Below are positions 36,431 to 45,205 of a stretch of DNA of 64,000 nt, piece by piece. This stretch comes from DATAPD01 sp036265385 (GTDB taxonomy: Bacteria > Acidobacteriota > Terriglobia > Terriglobales > Acidobacteriaceae). A model generated the notes under the pieces. That model made no database searches, was not told the origin of the DNA, and worked only from the letters and a program-made list of their open reading frames with translations. The position numbers were made by a program, and so were the translations under genes. The stretch spans positions 1 through 64,000 of the forward strand of contig DATAPD010000025.1 of NCBI GenBank assembly GCA_036265385.1, given 5' to 3'. The stretch's first letter is position 1. The number at the start of each line of letters is the position of its first letter.

Positions 36431-36613
36431 TTAGGCTGCGACGGGCTCGCGCATCTTTTCGAGCACCGATTCGAGAATCGCTTCCTTTTTTCTCAGGATT
36501 TCGCGGAATTGGTGATTATGCGAGCGAGAAATCTCGACAAGAAGTTGCCGCTCGCGCTCAAGTAGAACTTCCAGAATCAGAGCACGCTCGTCCGCATTTA
36601 GTTCGAGGTCCAT
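36431..36613 (-). CDS. Small helical protein, possibly an Acidobacteriota conserved hypothetical
   Basis: A 60-residue, highly charged, all-helical protein (DLELNADERALILEVLLERE...) with a heptad-like run of Leu and Ile and the motif HNHQFREILRKKEAIL, followed by a short tail. I recall similar short proteins in acidobacterial genomes, but this is from memory only. A GAGG site lies five bases before the ATG. It is the first gene of the minus-strand group that ends in glgP. It could be a small coiled-coil regulator or adaptor; function unknown. Confidence 0.65.
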   Translation of the reverse strand: MDLELNADERALILEVLLERERQLLVEISRSHNHQFREILRKKEAILESVLEKMREPVAA

Positions 36614-36984
36614 AGCAGCCTCCTCGCGACGGCAGCGCGCTTAGTATGAAGCGCATCCGAGTCGGTCGCCATGATGATCATCACCGAGTAGGTGTGACAC
36701 CCCATGTTGTTTCGATCAACAGTTTGGGCGCAAAGAGTCGCTCTAGGTTTCTGGAGAATGTTGGCTTCACCACTGAGCGCTTTGGGCGTCCCACTCCGTG
36801 CATGCAATCGCCGTTCGGTGATTCCAAAGTTGCTCTACGCAGCTAGAGGTAATAAGCTGGTTTTACAGGAGTTAACCTCAGTCGAGTTTGACGGCTGATG
36901 AACCACTCCAGAACCCCGGAATACACCCTGCCGGTCCCGAAATATCAGCCTTTTGGATGTTAGTATTAAGAGATCCGGAAAACT
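36614..36984. other. Spacer of 371 bases before hpnJ
   Basis: Divergent intergenic DNA with no convincing ORF. It should carry the promoters for the 36613 small gene and for hpnJ. An AT-rich stretch ttagtattaagag at 36960-36972 is just ahead of hpnJ. No known RNA or repeat was recognised. Confidence 0.5.
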
Positions 36985-38460
36985 ATGCCTTTAAAGACCT
37001 TGTTCCTGAATCCGCCCTCTTTTGAGAACTTCGATGGCGGCGCCGGTTCACGCTGGCCCGCGACTCGCGAAATCGAGTCCTATTGGTATCCCGTATGGCT
37101 GGCTTATCCAGCCGGAATGCTGGAAGGTGCGCGATTGCTCGATGCACCGCCGCATCACGTGACGGCAGAAGAGACAATCAATATCTGCAAAGAGTACGAG
37201 TTTGTAGTGCTTTTCACGAGCACCCCGGGCTTTCCCGGCGACATCCGCCTCGCGCAAGCCATGAAGGATGCAAATCCCAATATCAAGATCTGTTTCGTTG
37301 GCCCACACGTATCGGTTCTACCGGAAAAATCTCTGAAGGATTGCCCGGCGATTGACTTCCTCGCTCGAAAAGAATTCGACCACACCGTGGTCGAGTACGC
37401 GAACGGAAAACCGCTGGAAGAAATCCTTGGCGTTTCTTATCGCAAGAACGGCGGGTTCGTGCATAACCCCGACCGTCCGCAGATCCAGGATCTGGATGCT
37501 CTTCCTCACGTCACCGATGTGTACAAGCGCGACCTGGACGTGACTCGCTACACCGTACCATTTCTCCTGCATCCATACGTAGCGCTGTATTCGACTCGTG
37601 GTTGCCCGGCACAGTGCACCTTCTGCCTGTGGCCACAGACCTTGAGCGGACATCCGTGGCGAAAACGTTCGAGTGACGATGTGGCTCGGGAAATGGCAAA
37701 GGCCAAGGAATACTGGCCGAATGTCAAAGAATTCTTTTTCGACGACGACACCTTCAATATCCAAAAGGCGCGCACGATTGAGCTTTGTTCAAAACTAAAG
37801 CCGCTTGGACTGACCTGGTCTTGCACTTCTCGAGTGACCACAGATTACGAAACACTGAAAGCTATGAAGGAAGCCGGCTGCCGACTTCTGATCGTTGGGT
37901 ACGAGTCAGGCGATGCGCAGATTCTGAAGAACATCAAGAAAGGCGCGACGGTAGAACGCGCGCGTGAGTTCACTCGAGATTGCCACAAGTTGGGCTTAGT
38001 GGTGCACGGAGACTTCATTCTCGGCCTTCCCGGCGAGACAAGCCAAACCATCCGGAACACCATCAACTTCGCCAAGGAACTGGATGTCGAAACGATTCAG
38101 GTTTCGGTGGCGCATGCCTACCCAGGCACGGAGTTGCATGAATACGCCATGAAGAATGGCTTCATCTCCTCCGAAACGAAAATGGTGGACGAAGCTGGGC
38201 ACCAGATGGTGCAGATCCAGTTCCCGAACCTCCCTGCGGATGAGGTGCTGGAATCCGTACACCGGTTCTACGACGAATACTATTTCCGCCCCAAGGCGGT
38301 ATATCGCATTTTGCGCAAGGCAGTGTTCGATAACACCGAACGCAAGCGCCTCTACAAGGAAGCACGCGCCTTCCTGAAGCTACGCGCACAACGCAACAAA
38401 TGGGTGCGGGACAAGCGGGCGGGAACGAACCCAACTTCGGTTGAGGCCGTTAACGCCTAG
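36985..38460 (+). CDS. hpnJ: Hopanoid biosynthesis radical SAM protein HpnJ
   Basis: A 491-residue B12-binding-domain radical SAM protein. The N-terminal half is the cobalamin-binding-like fold (KTLFLNPPSFENFDGG, TSTPGFPGDIRLAQA), and the radical SAM core has C-x3-C-x2-C in RGCPAQCTFC. HpnJ is the family required for the cyclitol ether head group of bacteriohopanetetrol. The sequence matches the HpnJ opening including GGAGSRWPATREI and SYWYPVWLAYP. It leads two tiny membrane transporter genes. It faces the hpn operon about 3.4 kb away on the opposite strand. Confidence 0.93.
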   Translation: MPLKTLFLNPPSFENFDGGAGSRWPATREIESYWYPVWLAYPAGMLEGARLLDAPPHHVTAEETINICKEYEFVVLFTSTPGFPGDIRLAQAMKDANPNIKICFVGPHVSVLPEKSLKDCPAIDFLARKEFDHTVVEYANGKPLEEILGVSYRKNGGFVHNPDRPQIQDLDALPHVTDVYKRDLDVTRYTVPFLLHPYVALYSTRGCPAQCTFCLWPQTLSGHPWRKRSSDDVAREMAKAKEYWPNVKEFFFDDDTFNIQKARTIELCSKLKPLGLTWSCTSRVTTDYETLKAMKEAGCRLLIVGYESGDAQILKNIKKGATVERAREFTRDCHKLGLVVHGDFILGLPGETSQTIRNTINFAKELDVETIQVSVAHAYPGTELHEYAMKNGFISSETKMVDEAGHQMVQIQFPNLPADEVLESVHRFYDEYYFRPKAVYRILRKAVFDNTERKRLYKEARAFLKLRAQRNKWVRDKRAGTNPTSVEAVNA

Positions 38461-38469
38461 GAAAGCCGT

Positions 38470-38907
38470 GTGACTTTTCAAAAATATTTGGTGCTGGCTG
38501 GCGTTACAGTTTTTGGAGCTGCCGGCGACGCAATGCTTTCGCGTGGGATGAAAGAGATTGGTAATGTATCCCTGCACCACTGGCACGAGCTCATCCTTGC
38601 GATTGCGAATCCCTGGGTGGGTTGCGGTGTACTACTGCTGCTCGCTTTTTTTGCTTCCTACATGACAGCCCTGTCTTGGGCTGATCTCACGTACGTCCTG
38701 CCAGCCACCTCTCTCGGGTACGTAGTGCTGGCCCTGGTCGCCAAATTTGGACTCCACGAAGACGTTTCTGCCACACGCTGGTTTGGCATTCTGCTCATTT
38801 CAGCAGGTGTAGGGTTCGTTGCCGGAGGTCCTGCGCTAACGAAGCATCGTGAAAAAGAAACGTCGGATTCTCTCGTAGAGCCCGCTGGATCGCAGGTGCA
38901 GTCTTGA
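38470..38907 (+). CDS. Small EamA/SMR-type transporter subunit 1
   Basis: A 145-residue protein with four membrane spans of the EamA/small multidrug resistance type (FGAAGDAMLSRGMKEIG, SWADLTYVLPATSLGYVVLALVAK) and a polar tail. The half-size of DMT transporters suggests pairing with the next gene, as in ArnE/ArnF. It starts at GTG with an AGGAAAG site nine bases after the hpnJ stop, and ends overlapping the next gene's start. The context suggests movement of a hopanoid precursor or lipid head group across the inner membrane. Confidence 0.8.
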   Translation: MTFQKYLVLAGVTVFGAAGDAMLSRGMKEIGNVSLHHWHELILAIANPWVGCGVLLLLAFFASYMTALSWADLTYVLPATSLGYVVLALVAKFGLHEDVSATRWFGILLISAGVGFVAGGPALTKHREKETSDSLVEPAGSQVQS

Positions 38908-39284
38908 AGACAACTTACACGTGGATGGCGATCGGAGCGATTATTGTCTTCTCGACTATGGGCGACGTGCTGCTGGCACACGCGATGAAGCAGGTGGGGG
39001 ACGTAGGAGAGCTTTGGCGACAAAGAGGTTTGCTCGCCGTGATCGGACGCACTCTGCGCAACCCGAACTTCCTTCTCGGCGTTGCAGCCATGGCGGTCGC
39101 TTTCTACAGCCTTCTTTTCGGGCTTTCCTGGGGGGACGTCAGCCTCATCGCCCCGGCTTCCGCTTCCCTCACCTTCGTAGCGAATGCTTTCGCGGCCCGA
39201 CTTTTTCTGCGCGAACGCGTTGACCAGCGACGCTGGATCGCCGCTGTTCTCGTCGCGGGTGGCGTCGCCCTGATGGCCTTTTGA
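38904..39284 (+). CDS. Small EamA/SMR-type transporter subunit 2
   Basis: A 126-residue protein with four spans, clearly homologous in layout to the previous gene (FSTMGDVLLAHAMKQVGDVG against AAGDAMLSRGMKEIGNVS, and GLSWGDVSLIAPASASLTFVANA). It starts at TTG overlapping the previous stop (TTGA), so the pair is translationally coupled and probably forms a heterodimer. Together with hpnJ it makes a three-gene operon on the plus strand. The substrate is unknown; export or flipping of a hopanoid head-group precursor is an inference. Confidence 0.8.
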   Translation: MKTTYTWMAIGAIIVFSTMGDVLLAHAMKQVGDVGELWRQRGLLAVIGRTLRNPNFLLGVAAMAVAFYSLLFGLSWGDVSLIAPASASLTFVANAFAARLFLRERVDQRRWIAAVLVAGGVALMAF

Positions 39285-39504
39285 GTAGCTAATCTCTCCT
39301 GTGAAATTCCTCGAGACTTGAATTGAACTCTTCGCTCGCGTACAGACTTGACGATTTCGATCGTCCCGTAGACACTGTTGTGCACTTGAGGGGTTACCTC
39401 ATCCATCATCTACTCGCCGACTTGTATCGGCGGTTGCGAATCTCGATTGCTCCGTGCTCGCGGATTCGTGGGGCCTAGAACATACCTACCTTGTGGAGGA
39501 CTCT

Positions 39505-40260
39505 ATGCGTGTTGCGCGATGGGCGCAAAGAAGTGCGGCAGTGTTGGCGCTCTCTCTTCTAACAACCGCTGCATGGGCAGCGGGAAAATATGATCAGCAG
39601 ATCCAGGACGATGTTACGAAGTACCTGCAGAGCAAAAAGGAATTCCAAGGCGTCAAAGCCACTGCGGACGACCAGATTGTCACACTGACAGGAAGCGTCA
39701 ATCTGTACAACGACAAGGTCAATCTGGAACGAAAAGTGAAGCGGATGAAGAACGTTGATGGCGTCCGCAATCACGTTGACGTGCAGAGCAATGTTCCTGA
39801 TGGCCAACTGCAGCAGACCCTCGCCGACAAGCTGCGTTACGACCGTGTCGGCTTTGGGATCGCCTTTAACGCGATCAATCTTGGTGTCAAAGATGGAGTC
39901 GTGACATTGACAGGCAATGTTCATGACTATCCAAGCCGAGATTCGGCCGTGGCGATTGCAGCCACAACACCGGGCGTGAAAGATGTGGTCGACAACATTG
40001 AAGTCGCGCCGACTTCGATGTTTGATGACGATCTTCGATTGAAATTGTTCCGGGCAATCTACGGTTCTCCAACCCTTCAGAAATACGCGATGGACCCGCA
40101 AAAGCCGATTCGCATTGTGGTGGATAACGGAAAGGTTACGCTGCTCGGCGTCGTCGATACAGACATGGACAAACAGATTGCGGGTGTGCAGGCCAATCAG
40201 GTCCCAGGCGTATTCAACGTCAATAATGAACTGCTTGTATTGAATTCGAAAACCAAATAA
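39505..40260 (+). CDS. Exported triple BON-domain protein
   Basis: A 251-residue protein with a signal peptide (RVARWAQRS...TTAAWAAG) and three successive BON-like modules, at about residues 25-95, 100-170 and 175-250. Each has the V.L.G.V pattern: VTLTGSVNLYNDKVNLE, VTLTGNVHDYPSRD and VTLLGVVDTDMDK. BON domains bind phospholipid membranes and occur in osmotic-shock and transport proteins. A GTGGAGGA site precedes the ATG at 39505; the frame is open from 39454. It is likely cotranscribed with the next gene. Confidence 0.87.
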   Translation: MRVARWAQRSAAVLALSLLTTAAWAAGKYDQQIQDDVTKYLQSKKEFQGVKATADDQIVTLTGSVNLYNDKVNLERKVKRMKNVDGVRNHVDVQSNVPDGQLQQTLADKLRYDRVGFGIAFNAINLGVKDGVVTLTGNVHDYPSRDSAVAIAATTPGVKDVVDNIEVAPTSMFDDDLRLKLFRAIYGSPTLQKYAMDPQKPIRIVVDNGKVTLLGVVDTDMDKQIAGVQANQVPGVFNVNNELLVLNSKTK

Positions 40261-40287
40261 TTGTTAGTTTTCCCAGGAGAAATCAGG

Positions 40288-40848
40288 ATGAAAGTATTGC
40301 AGTCAATTCTATTGGTTGTGGCAGTGGCGCTGGTTGCAACGATGTCGTGGGCAGCAGGGGATGTTCACGCTGTGGCCGGAGCGATCACGAAGGTGGACAA
40401 AGCAACGAAGACATTCGTGCTGAAAGCAATGGACGGCACGGAGCATGTTTTCAAATACAGCGAGAAGACCGCCGTCCATGATGCACGCAGCGCCGAAAAA
40501 GAGGCGAAGAAGGGCGTCCTCGACAGCTATATGGCTGGTAAAGAAGGAACTCACGCAGTCGTGCATTACACGGGTGACGGCGCCGACAAAACTGCCGTCC
40601 AGGTCGATGACTACGGAAAAGATGCCCTCAAGACCTCTGAGGGTACTGTGACGAAGGTTGACAAAACGGCGCACACAATCTCAATCAAGACCAAAGATGG
40701 TGCCGAAGAGACCTTCCATTACAGTCGCGACGTCGCCGTTGAAACCGAACACGGCGTGATGAAAGACACAAAAGAAGGCGAGAAGGTCACCGTGCACTAC
40801 ACGGAAAAAGAGGGCAAGAAGATCGCTGAATTGTTCCGTCGCCTGTAG
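40288..40848 (+). CDS. Exported protein with two internal repeats
   Basis: A 186-residue protein with a signal peptide (MKVLQSILLVVAVALVATM...AAG) and a duplicated module of about 65 residues. The first copy reads GAITKVDKATKTFVLKAMDG and the second GTVTKVDKTAHTISIKTKDG. Each is followed by a TEHVFKYS/EETFHYS strand and a VVHYT/VTVHYT strand, like DUF5666-type beta repeats. It is highly charged and probably periplasmic. It begins 27 bases after the BON protein gene and ends before a strong terminator, so it closes that operon. Function unknown. Confidence 0.78.
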   Translation: MKVLQSILLVVAVALVATMSWAAGDVHAVAGAITKVDKATKTFVLKAMDGTEHVFKYSEKTAVHDARSAEKEAKKGVLDSYMAGKEGTHAVVHYTGDGADKTAVQVDDYGKDALKTSEGTVTKVDKTAHTISIKTKDGAEETFHYSRDVAVETEHGVMKDTKEGEKVTVHYTEKEGKKIAELFRRL

Positions 40849-40859
40849 AGTTAAACAGT

Positions 40860-40890
40860 GGGCTCCGAGCACACTCGGAGCCCTTCTTCT
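40860..40890 (+). terminator. Rho-independent terminator after the BON operon
   Basis: GGGCTCCGA at 40860-40868 pairs perfectly with TCGGAGCCC at 40875-40883 around gcacac, followed by TTCTTCT. Confidence 0.88.
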
Positions 40891-40915
40891 GTCCTCTCAA
40901 CTCCGGAGTTCTGGT

Positions 40916-41518
40916 GTGCAAAAGCAAATCTTGTACTTAGCTTTTCTTCTCTGCTTAATCGCCTCCCTTGCTGGCGCTCAGACGCAGACTTCAGCGCAAC
41001 CGTCGCATACCGAAATCAAACTCTTCGAACCCTGGAACCCTCACGGTTTGAGCATTGGGATTGCAGTTACCGAGAAGTTGACGGGTAACTGTTTCGCTGA
41101 ATCTGCGGCCTCGCCGAGCCGTTCCGATGCGTGGCGCTGTTCGGCTGGAAACCTCATACAGGATCCCTGCTACATGCAGATCATGGGAGACCAGAAACAG
41201 CTTGCTTGTGCGCGCGACCCTTGGAGCGCGAATGTGAACTTGCTTACTCTCGAGAGCACGCCTCCTGAAAGCAAACGAAAGGAAGTACGGCGTGACGTCT
41301 CTTTACCTTGGGCTCTTGAACTCGGCGATGGCTCTCGATGCACCTTAATGACTGGTGGAACATTCGCCGCAGCGGGCATGCGGGCCAACTACGGCTGCAT
41401 TGGCGGACGTACGCTCTTTGGAGATGTCGACAAGAGCCAACCCGTTTGGCGGATTTTTTCGATGACGGACAAATCGATTGCACTGACTCAGAGCGTGATC
41501 GTGGTTGCTTGGTACTGA
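40916..41518 (+). CDS. Hypothetical exported protein
   Basis: A 200-residue protein with a signal peptide ending near SLAGAQT. The mature part is rich in Ser, Thr and Cys (six cysteines), with strand-like blocks EIKLFEPWNPHGLSIGIAV and GSRCTLMTGGTF followed by YGCIGGRT. Paired cysteines suggest a disulfide-bonded secreted protein. No family recognised. GTG start at 40916 behind a CCGGAG stretch. It is followed after 20 bases by a small DUF333-like gene in the same direction, so the two may form an operon. Confidence 0.7.
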   Translation: MQKQILYLAFLLCLIASLAGAQTQTSAQPSHTEIKLFEPWNPHGLSIGIAVTEKLTGNCFAESAASPSRSDAWRCSAGNLIQDPCYMQIMGDQKQLACARDPWSANVNLLTLESTPPESKRKEVRRDVSLPWALELGDGSRCTLMTGGTFAAAGMRANYGCIGGRTLFGDVDKSQPVWRIFSMTDKSIALTQSVIVVAWY

Positions 41519-41538
41519 GGACGATAAGAGGAATTATC

Positions 41539-41883
41539 ATGCGAAGACTTTTCGTTGCTTTCTCACTATTTCTCACCCTTGGCCTCACTCTTCTCACAGC
41601 ACAGGATCAGACGCCCGCGGAACAAAAATCCGAACATACAACTCCTCCATCCTCTAGCGCAAAGCCGCACGCAGGTCTGGCAAATCCCGCTTCCGTCAAT
41701 TGTGAAAAGAAGGGGGGCAAGCTGGAAATTCGAAAGGGGAAAAAAGGCGAATATGGAGTTTGCAAGTTCCCGAACGGAAAGGAATGCGAGGAGTGGGCGC
41801 TGTTTCGCGGGAAGTGCTCGCCTGACGACGCAAATCCTAAAACACCGGCGCCGAAACCGGCAGATCAACCTAAGACGCAATAA
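41539..41883 (+). CDS. DUF333-like secreted protein
   Basis: A 114-residue protein with a signal peptide (MRRLFVAFSLFLTLGLTLLTAQ), a low-complexity linker and a 45-residue DUF333-like module NPASVNCEKKGGKLEIRKG...YGVCKFPNGKECEEWALFRGKC. DUF333 occurs in putative hemolysin-like and secreted proteins. The frame is open much earlier, but the ATG at 41539 has an AGAGGAA site and starts the signal peptide. A lysine- and proline-rich tail ends the protein. It converges with hpnE across eight bases. Confidence 0.82.
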   Translation: MRRLFVAFSLFLTLGLTLLTAQDQTPAEQKSEHTTPPSSSAKPHAGLANPASVNCEKKGGKLEIRKGKKGEYGVCKFPNGKECEEWALFRGKCSPDDANPKTPAPKPADQPKTQ

Positions 41884-41891
41884 GCGGTCGA

Positions 41892-43295
41892 CTAGCCGAA
41901 GATTCGCATCAAGCCACTAGCAGGCAGATCGGCCACAAGGAAGGCGGACTCTTGCTGGCCTCCGATGTGCGCGACTGACTCGGCAGCGAGATACCCACTG
42001 CGGACCGCGCCTTCCATCGTTGCGGGCCAACCCGTGGCGGTCCAGTCCCCTGCCAGAAACACGCGCGGCCACACCGTCTCCGGACGAGGTCGATTCAGGT
42101 CCACCCCAGGCTTGGGTGAGTACGTTGCGTGCACTTCCTTGATCACTGTGGACTTCACCAGCGTAGCGTCGCGCACGGACGGGAAAAATTCCTCGAGCTC
42201 CTTAAGCGCTAAATCAACAATCTCGTTCTTCGATTTTTCGACCAGGCTTTTCGAGGAGCTAACCACCAGTTCGATGTAGCTTCCGCCATTTTCGTTCCGT
42301 CCGATGAGTTTGGATTTGTGAAACATCCATTGAATCGTGCGGTCCAGTAAAACAGCGTGTTCGAGATCCGTGATCTCGCGATCAAACCAAAGATGAATCC
42401 CGGTGATGGGAGATGTTTCGAATTGATCCAGCATCGCTCGAAGCGACGAGGCGGCGGACGTGTCTGGAAGAACCTTCTTTAACCCGTCGAATGGCAACGC
42501 CAATACGAAGTATTCGAAATCACGACGCTCCCCGTCTCCAGTCATGACCTCAACATGAGATGGGTGGGCGCGGAAACTGGCTACCGTGGAGCGCAGGAAC
42601 AGTTCGCCCTGCCGAGCCCGAATGTATTCACCTGCCGCTTCATAGAGTTGCGTTAAAGGCACGCTTGGCACGCCCATGCGTCCGGCCTCGGGCGATTTCA
42701 GAAAGCTTTCACGCACGACCTGCGCGGCATAGGCAACGGAAACCCTGTCAACATCCTCGTTCAATGCGCTGACGAGAATTGGCTTCCAGAAGCGTTCAAT
42801 GGCTTGCCCGGTCTGCCCACGACGTCGAAGCCAAGTCAAAAAGCTGTCGCTCGACTCGCGGAGGGCTGTGGGCGCAAGCGCGGTCATAGCGGCAGAAATG
42901 GCAAGCTTGTCGGCGAGTCCAAGGCACTGCGCACGCAAGAAGGCGGGCATGGTGTGAAGCGGTGCGGGTAAACGAGAGGCGCCAATGACCGATGCCCGGC
43001 CGCCCGGTTCGAGGAAAGTCAGGCTGTCGTACCAGCGAATCTTATCGACGACGCCGGTTCGTTCGTAGAAGTCGATTAGATTGGTGCAACAGCCGAGCAG
43101 CACGTGCTGGCAGTTATCGATTACTTCGCCAGTGCCAGGATGTTCGTATGAAGAGGCGCGACCACCGAGATAAGGCCTGCGCTCAAAAAGCGACACATGG
43201 AAACCCGCGTCAGCCAAGGCGCAGGCGGTCGACAACCCGGCTAATCCACCGCCGGCAATCGCAACTCTTGGAGGTCGGGCCCAGGAACGAGGCAT
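41892..43295 (-). CDS. hpnE: Hydroxysqualene oxidoreductase HpnE (squalene-forming FAD enzyme)
   Basis: A 467-residue FAD-dependent enzyme of the phytoene-desaturase-like fold that reduces hydroxysqualene to squalene. The FAD motif VAIAGGGLAGLSTACALADAGF is followed by LFERRPYLGGRASS, and DNCQHVLLGCCTNLIDFYERTG is characteristic of HpnE. A C-terminal FLAGDWTATGWPATMEGAVRSG contacts the flavin. It is the last gene of the hopanoid operon; its ATG overlaps the hpnD stop by one base (TGATG). Confidence 0.94.
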   Translation of the reverse strand: MPRSWARPPRVAIAGGGLAGLSTACALADAGFHVSLFERRPYLGGRASSYEHPGTGEVIDNCQHVLLGCCTNLIDFYERTGVVDKIRWYDSLTFLEPGGRASVIGASRLPAPLHTMPAFLRAQCLGLADKLAISAAMTALAPTALRESSDSFLTWLRRRGQTGQAIERFWKPILVSALNEDVDRVSVAYAAQVVRESFLKSPEAGRMGVPSVPLTQLYEAAGEYIRARQGELFLRSTVASFRAHPSHVEVMTGDGERRDFEYFVLALPFDGLKKVLPDTSAASSLRAMLDQFETSPITGIHLWFDREITDLEHAVLLDRTIQWMFHKSKLIGRNENGGSYIELVVSSSKSLVEKSKNEIVDLALKELEEFFPSVRDATLVKSTVIKEVHATYSPKPGVDLNRPRPETVWPRVFLAGDWTATGWPATMEGAVRSGYLAAESVAHIGGQQESAFLVADLPASGLMRIFG

Positions 43296-44233
43296 CAGTA
43301 GAGTCGTTTCAAAAATCCCTTCACGAGGATGCGGACTTTTTCCGTTACAGATAATCGAACTTTTTCACCGAACACGTCATATTGTCGCGCTGCAATCTTT
43401 TCCAGAAGTCCACGATAAATCGTGACAAGGACCCAAAGTGCGGGCTGACTGTCCTCTTGAATAAGCGGGACAAGTTTGTCGCCGGCCTGATAAAACTCTC
43501 TGGCCCTATCAGCTTCCATGGCCAATAGTGCTCGCATGCGCGCGGCGTCGCTCGGTCGTCGACAATCCCCCGGGTACACACCGAATTGCCTCATGTCCTC
43601 TTCCGGCAGGTACACGCGACTCATCTCCGCGTCTTCTTTTACGTCGCGGATGATGTTCGTCAATTGGAAGGCTAGGCCAGTTTGTTCGGCGAGCGGTTCC
43701 GCGGAAGGGTCCTTGTATCCGAAAATTCGAATGCAGACAAGGCCCACAACCGACGCAACGCGATAGCAATACTGAGCGAGCTCCTGAAAGGTCTGGTAAT
43801 GAATGACCGGGACATCGCGAGCAAACCCGGGCTCGTCGATCTCAAGTACATCCATTGCAGTGCCATATGCCAATTGATCGAGAAGATCTGTGGGAATTTC
43901 GTATCGCTGCTGTGCATCAGTGAGCGCAAGCAGCACTGGATCGTCGGTCGGGAAACCCGCTTGCGCACGATGGAATGCATCGAGCCATGCAGCCAATCTT
44001 TCGCGCCGCTCCGGCAGCGACCGCGACTGATCGTCTGCAACATCGTCGCAATGCCGCATAAACGCGTACACGGCAGATAAGGCTTGGCGCTTGCGACGCG
44101 GAAGAACTAGAAATCCGTAGTAGAAGTTTTTGGCGGCGCCACGCGTAATTCCGCGACAAACCGAATACGCGATATCCAGTTGCGATTGCGTCGGAACATA
44201 CCGTGTCTGCGCGGGTTGGACGGCTGCGCTCAT
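43295..44233 (-). CDS. hpnD: Presqualene diphosphate synthase HpnD
   Basis: A 312-residue trans-isoprenyl/squalene-synthase-fold enzyme that joins two farnesyl diphosphates to presqualene diphosphate. The first aspartate motif is HCDDVADD (about residues 61-68) and the second is IIRDVKEDAEMSRVYLP. GMDVLEIDEP-like AMDVLEIDEPGFARD is typical. It overlaps hpnC by four bases (ATGA), the tight coupling usual for hpnC-D-E. Confidence 0.95.
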   Translation of the reverse strand: MSAAVQPAQTRYVPTQSQLDIAYSVCRGITRGAAKNFYYGFLVLPRRKRQALSAVYAFMRHCDDVADDQSRSLPERRERLAAWLDAFHRAQAGFPTDDPVLLALTDAQQRYEIPTDLLDQLAYGTAMDVLEIDEPGFARDVPVIHYQTFQELAQYCYRVASVVGLVCIRIFGYKDPSAEPLAEQTGLAFQLTNIIRDVKEDAEMSRVYLPEEDMRQFGVYPGDCRRPSDAARMRALLAMEADRAREFYQAGDKLVPLIQEDSQPALWVLVTIYRGLLEKIAARQYDVFGEKVRLSVTEKVRILVKGFLKRLY

Positions 44234-45180
44234 CGCATTTTTCCCAGCGCAGCGCGAGCCACCAGGGCGAGCTTCCGCATTTTTGAAATCGCGGGACGTC
44301 GCCCGAGAACGGCAAATCCCTGTTGTTGGATGGCACGGAGAATCTCGAGGCCGCCGCGACTGAACAGATCCAGATCGATCGCGAGGTCACGGTCGACCTG
44401 CTTCACCAATGGGAGTCCCCGTTCAAACCAGTCGCACGCACGGTCAACTTCAAAGGCCATTAGCTTACAGAATTGGGGCGTGTTGCGTTGGTGTGCGATA
44501 TCTTCTTCGCTCACACCAAACTGACGCAGGTCGGACATCGGAAGGTAGATGCGCCCTTTTGCATAGTCGACGCTCACATCCTGCCAAAAATTTGCCAATT
44601 GGAGTGCCGAGCAGGTGAAATCAGAGAGCTGTTGTCGGTTCTCGTCGCGATAACCACAAACGTACAGAACGAGATGTCCTACGGGGTTAGCGGAATACCG
44701 GCAATAACCGAGCAGGTCATCGAACGTCTCGTAGCGCGTCACCGTCTGATCTTGCCGAAATGCCTTCAATAGGTTCGAGAATTCTGATTTCGGAATGTCG
44801 AACTTGCGGACAGTATCGGCTAGAGCCACGAACACGGGATGCTTCGGTGCACCCGCATAGCAGGCATCCAGCTCCGATTGCCATTGATCGAACAGTTGTA
44901 GAGAAGCAGCGGGATCGCCGACTTCATCGCCAAGATCGTCAGAAATGCGGCAATAGGAATAGATGTTAAAGAAATGCTGCCGCAGCCGCTCGGGAAGAAA
45001 CCAACTGGCGACCGAGAAGTTTTCGTAGTGCGAACGAGCCAAGCGGCGGCAATAATCCTGCGCGGCACCCATTGTTGGCGCGGTTTCGGGAATGGCGTAC
45101 TCGAGCGGGAGCGCACTCCACCCAGCGTGTGCGGTAGAAAGGGACAGGGCGCGGGACCCGTTGGTGGTAGCTGATGTCAT
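44230..45180 (-). CDS. hpnC: Hydroxysqualene synthase HpnC
   Basis: A 316-residue squalene-synthase-fold enzyme that converts presqualene diphosphate to hydroxysqualene. The first aspartate-rich motif is SDDLGDEVGD (about residues 80-89) and the second FWQDVSVDYAKGRIYLP. The opening EYAIPETAPTMGAAQDYCRRLARSHYENF (quoted in part) matches HpnC rather than HpnD. It overlaps hpnD and follows the MDR dehydrogenase by 25 bases, so the squalene genes belong to one transcript with the side-chain genes. Confidence 0.94.
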   Translation of the reverse strand: MTSATTNGSRALSLSTAHAGWSALPLEYAIPETAPTMGAAQDYCRRLARSHYENFSVASWFLPERLRQHFFNIYSYCRISDDLGDEVGDPAASLQLFDQWQSELDACYAGAPKHPVFVALADTVRKFDIPKSEFSNLLKAFRQDQTVTRYETFDDLLGYCRYSANPVGHLVLYVCGYRDENRQQLSDFTCSALQLANFWQDVSVDYAKGRIYLPMSDLRQFGVSEEDIAHQRNTPQFCKLMAFEVDRACDWFERGLPLVKQVDRDLAIDLDLFSRGGLEILRAIQQQGFAVLGRRPAISKMRKLALVARAALGKMR

Positions 45181-45205
45181 GCGGTTCCGTGCGTCGACTT
45201 CGTCC

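Noticed and set aside
36985..38460. Calling the radical SAM gene HpnH
   Set aside because: The protein has an N-terminal cobalamin-binding-like domain and the HpnJ opening. HpnH lacks that domain and is shorter.
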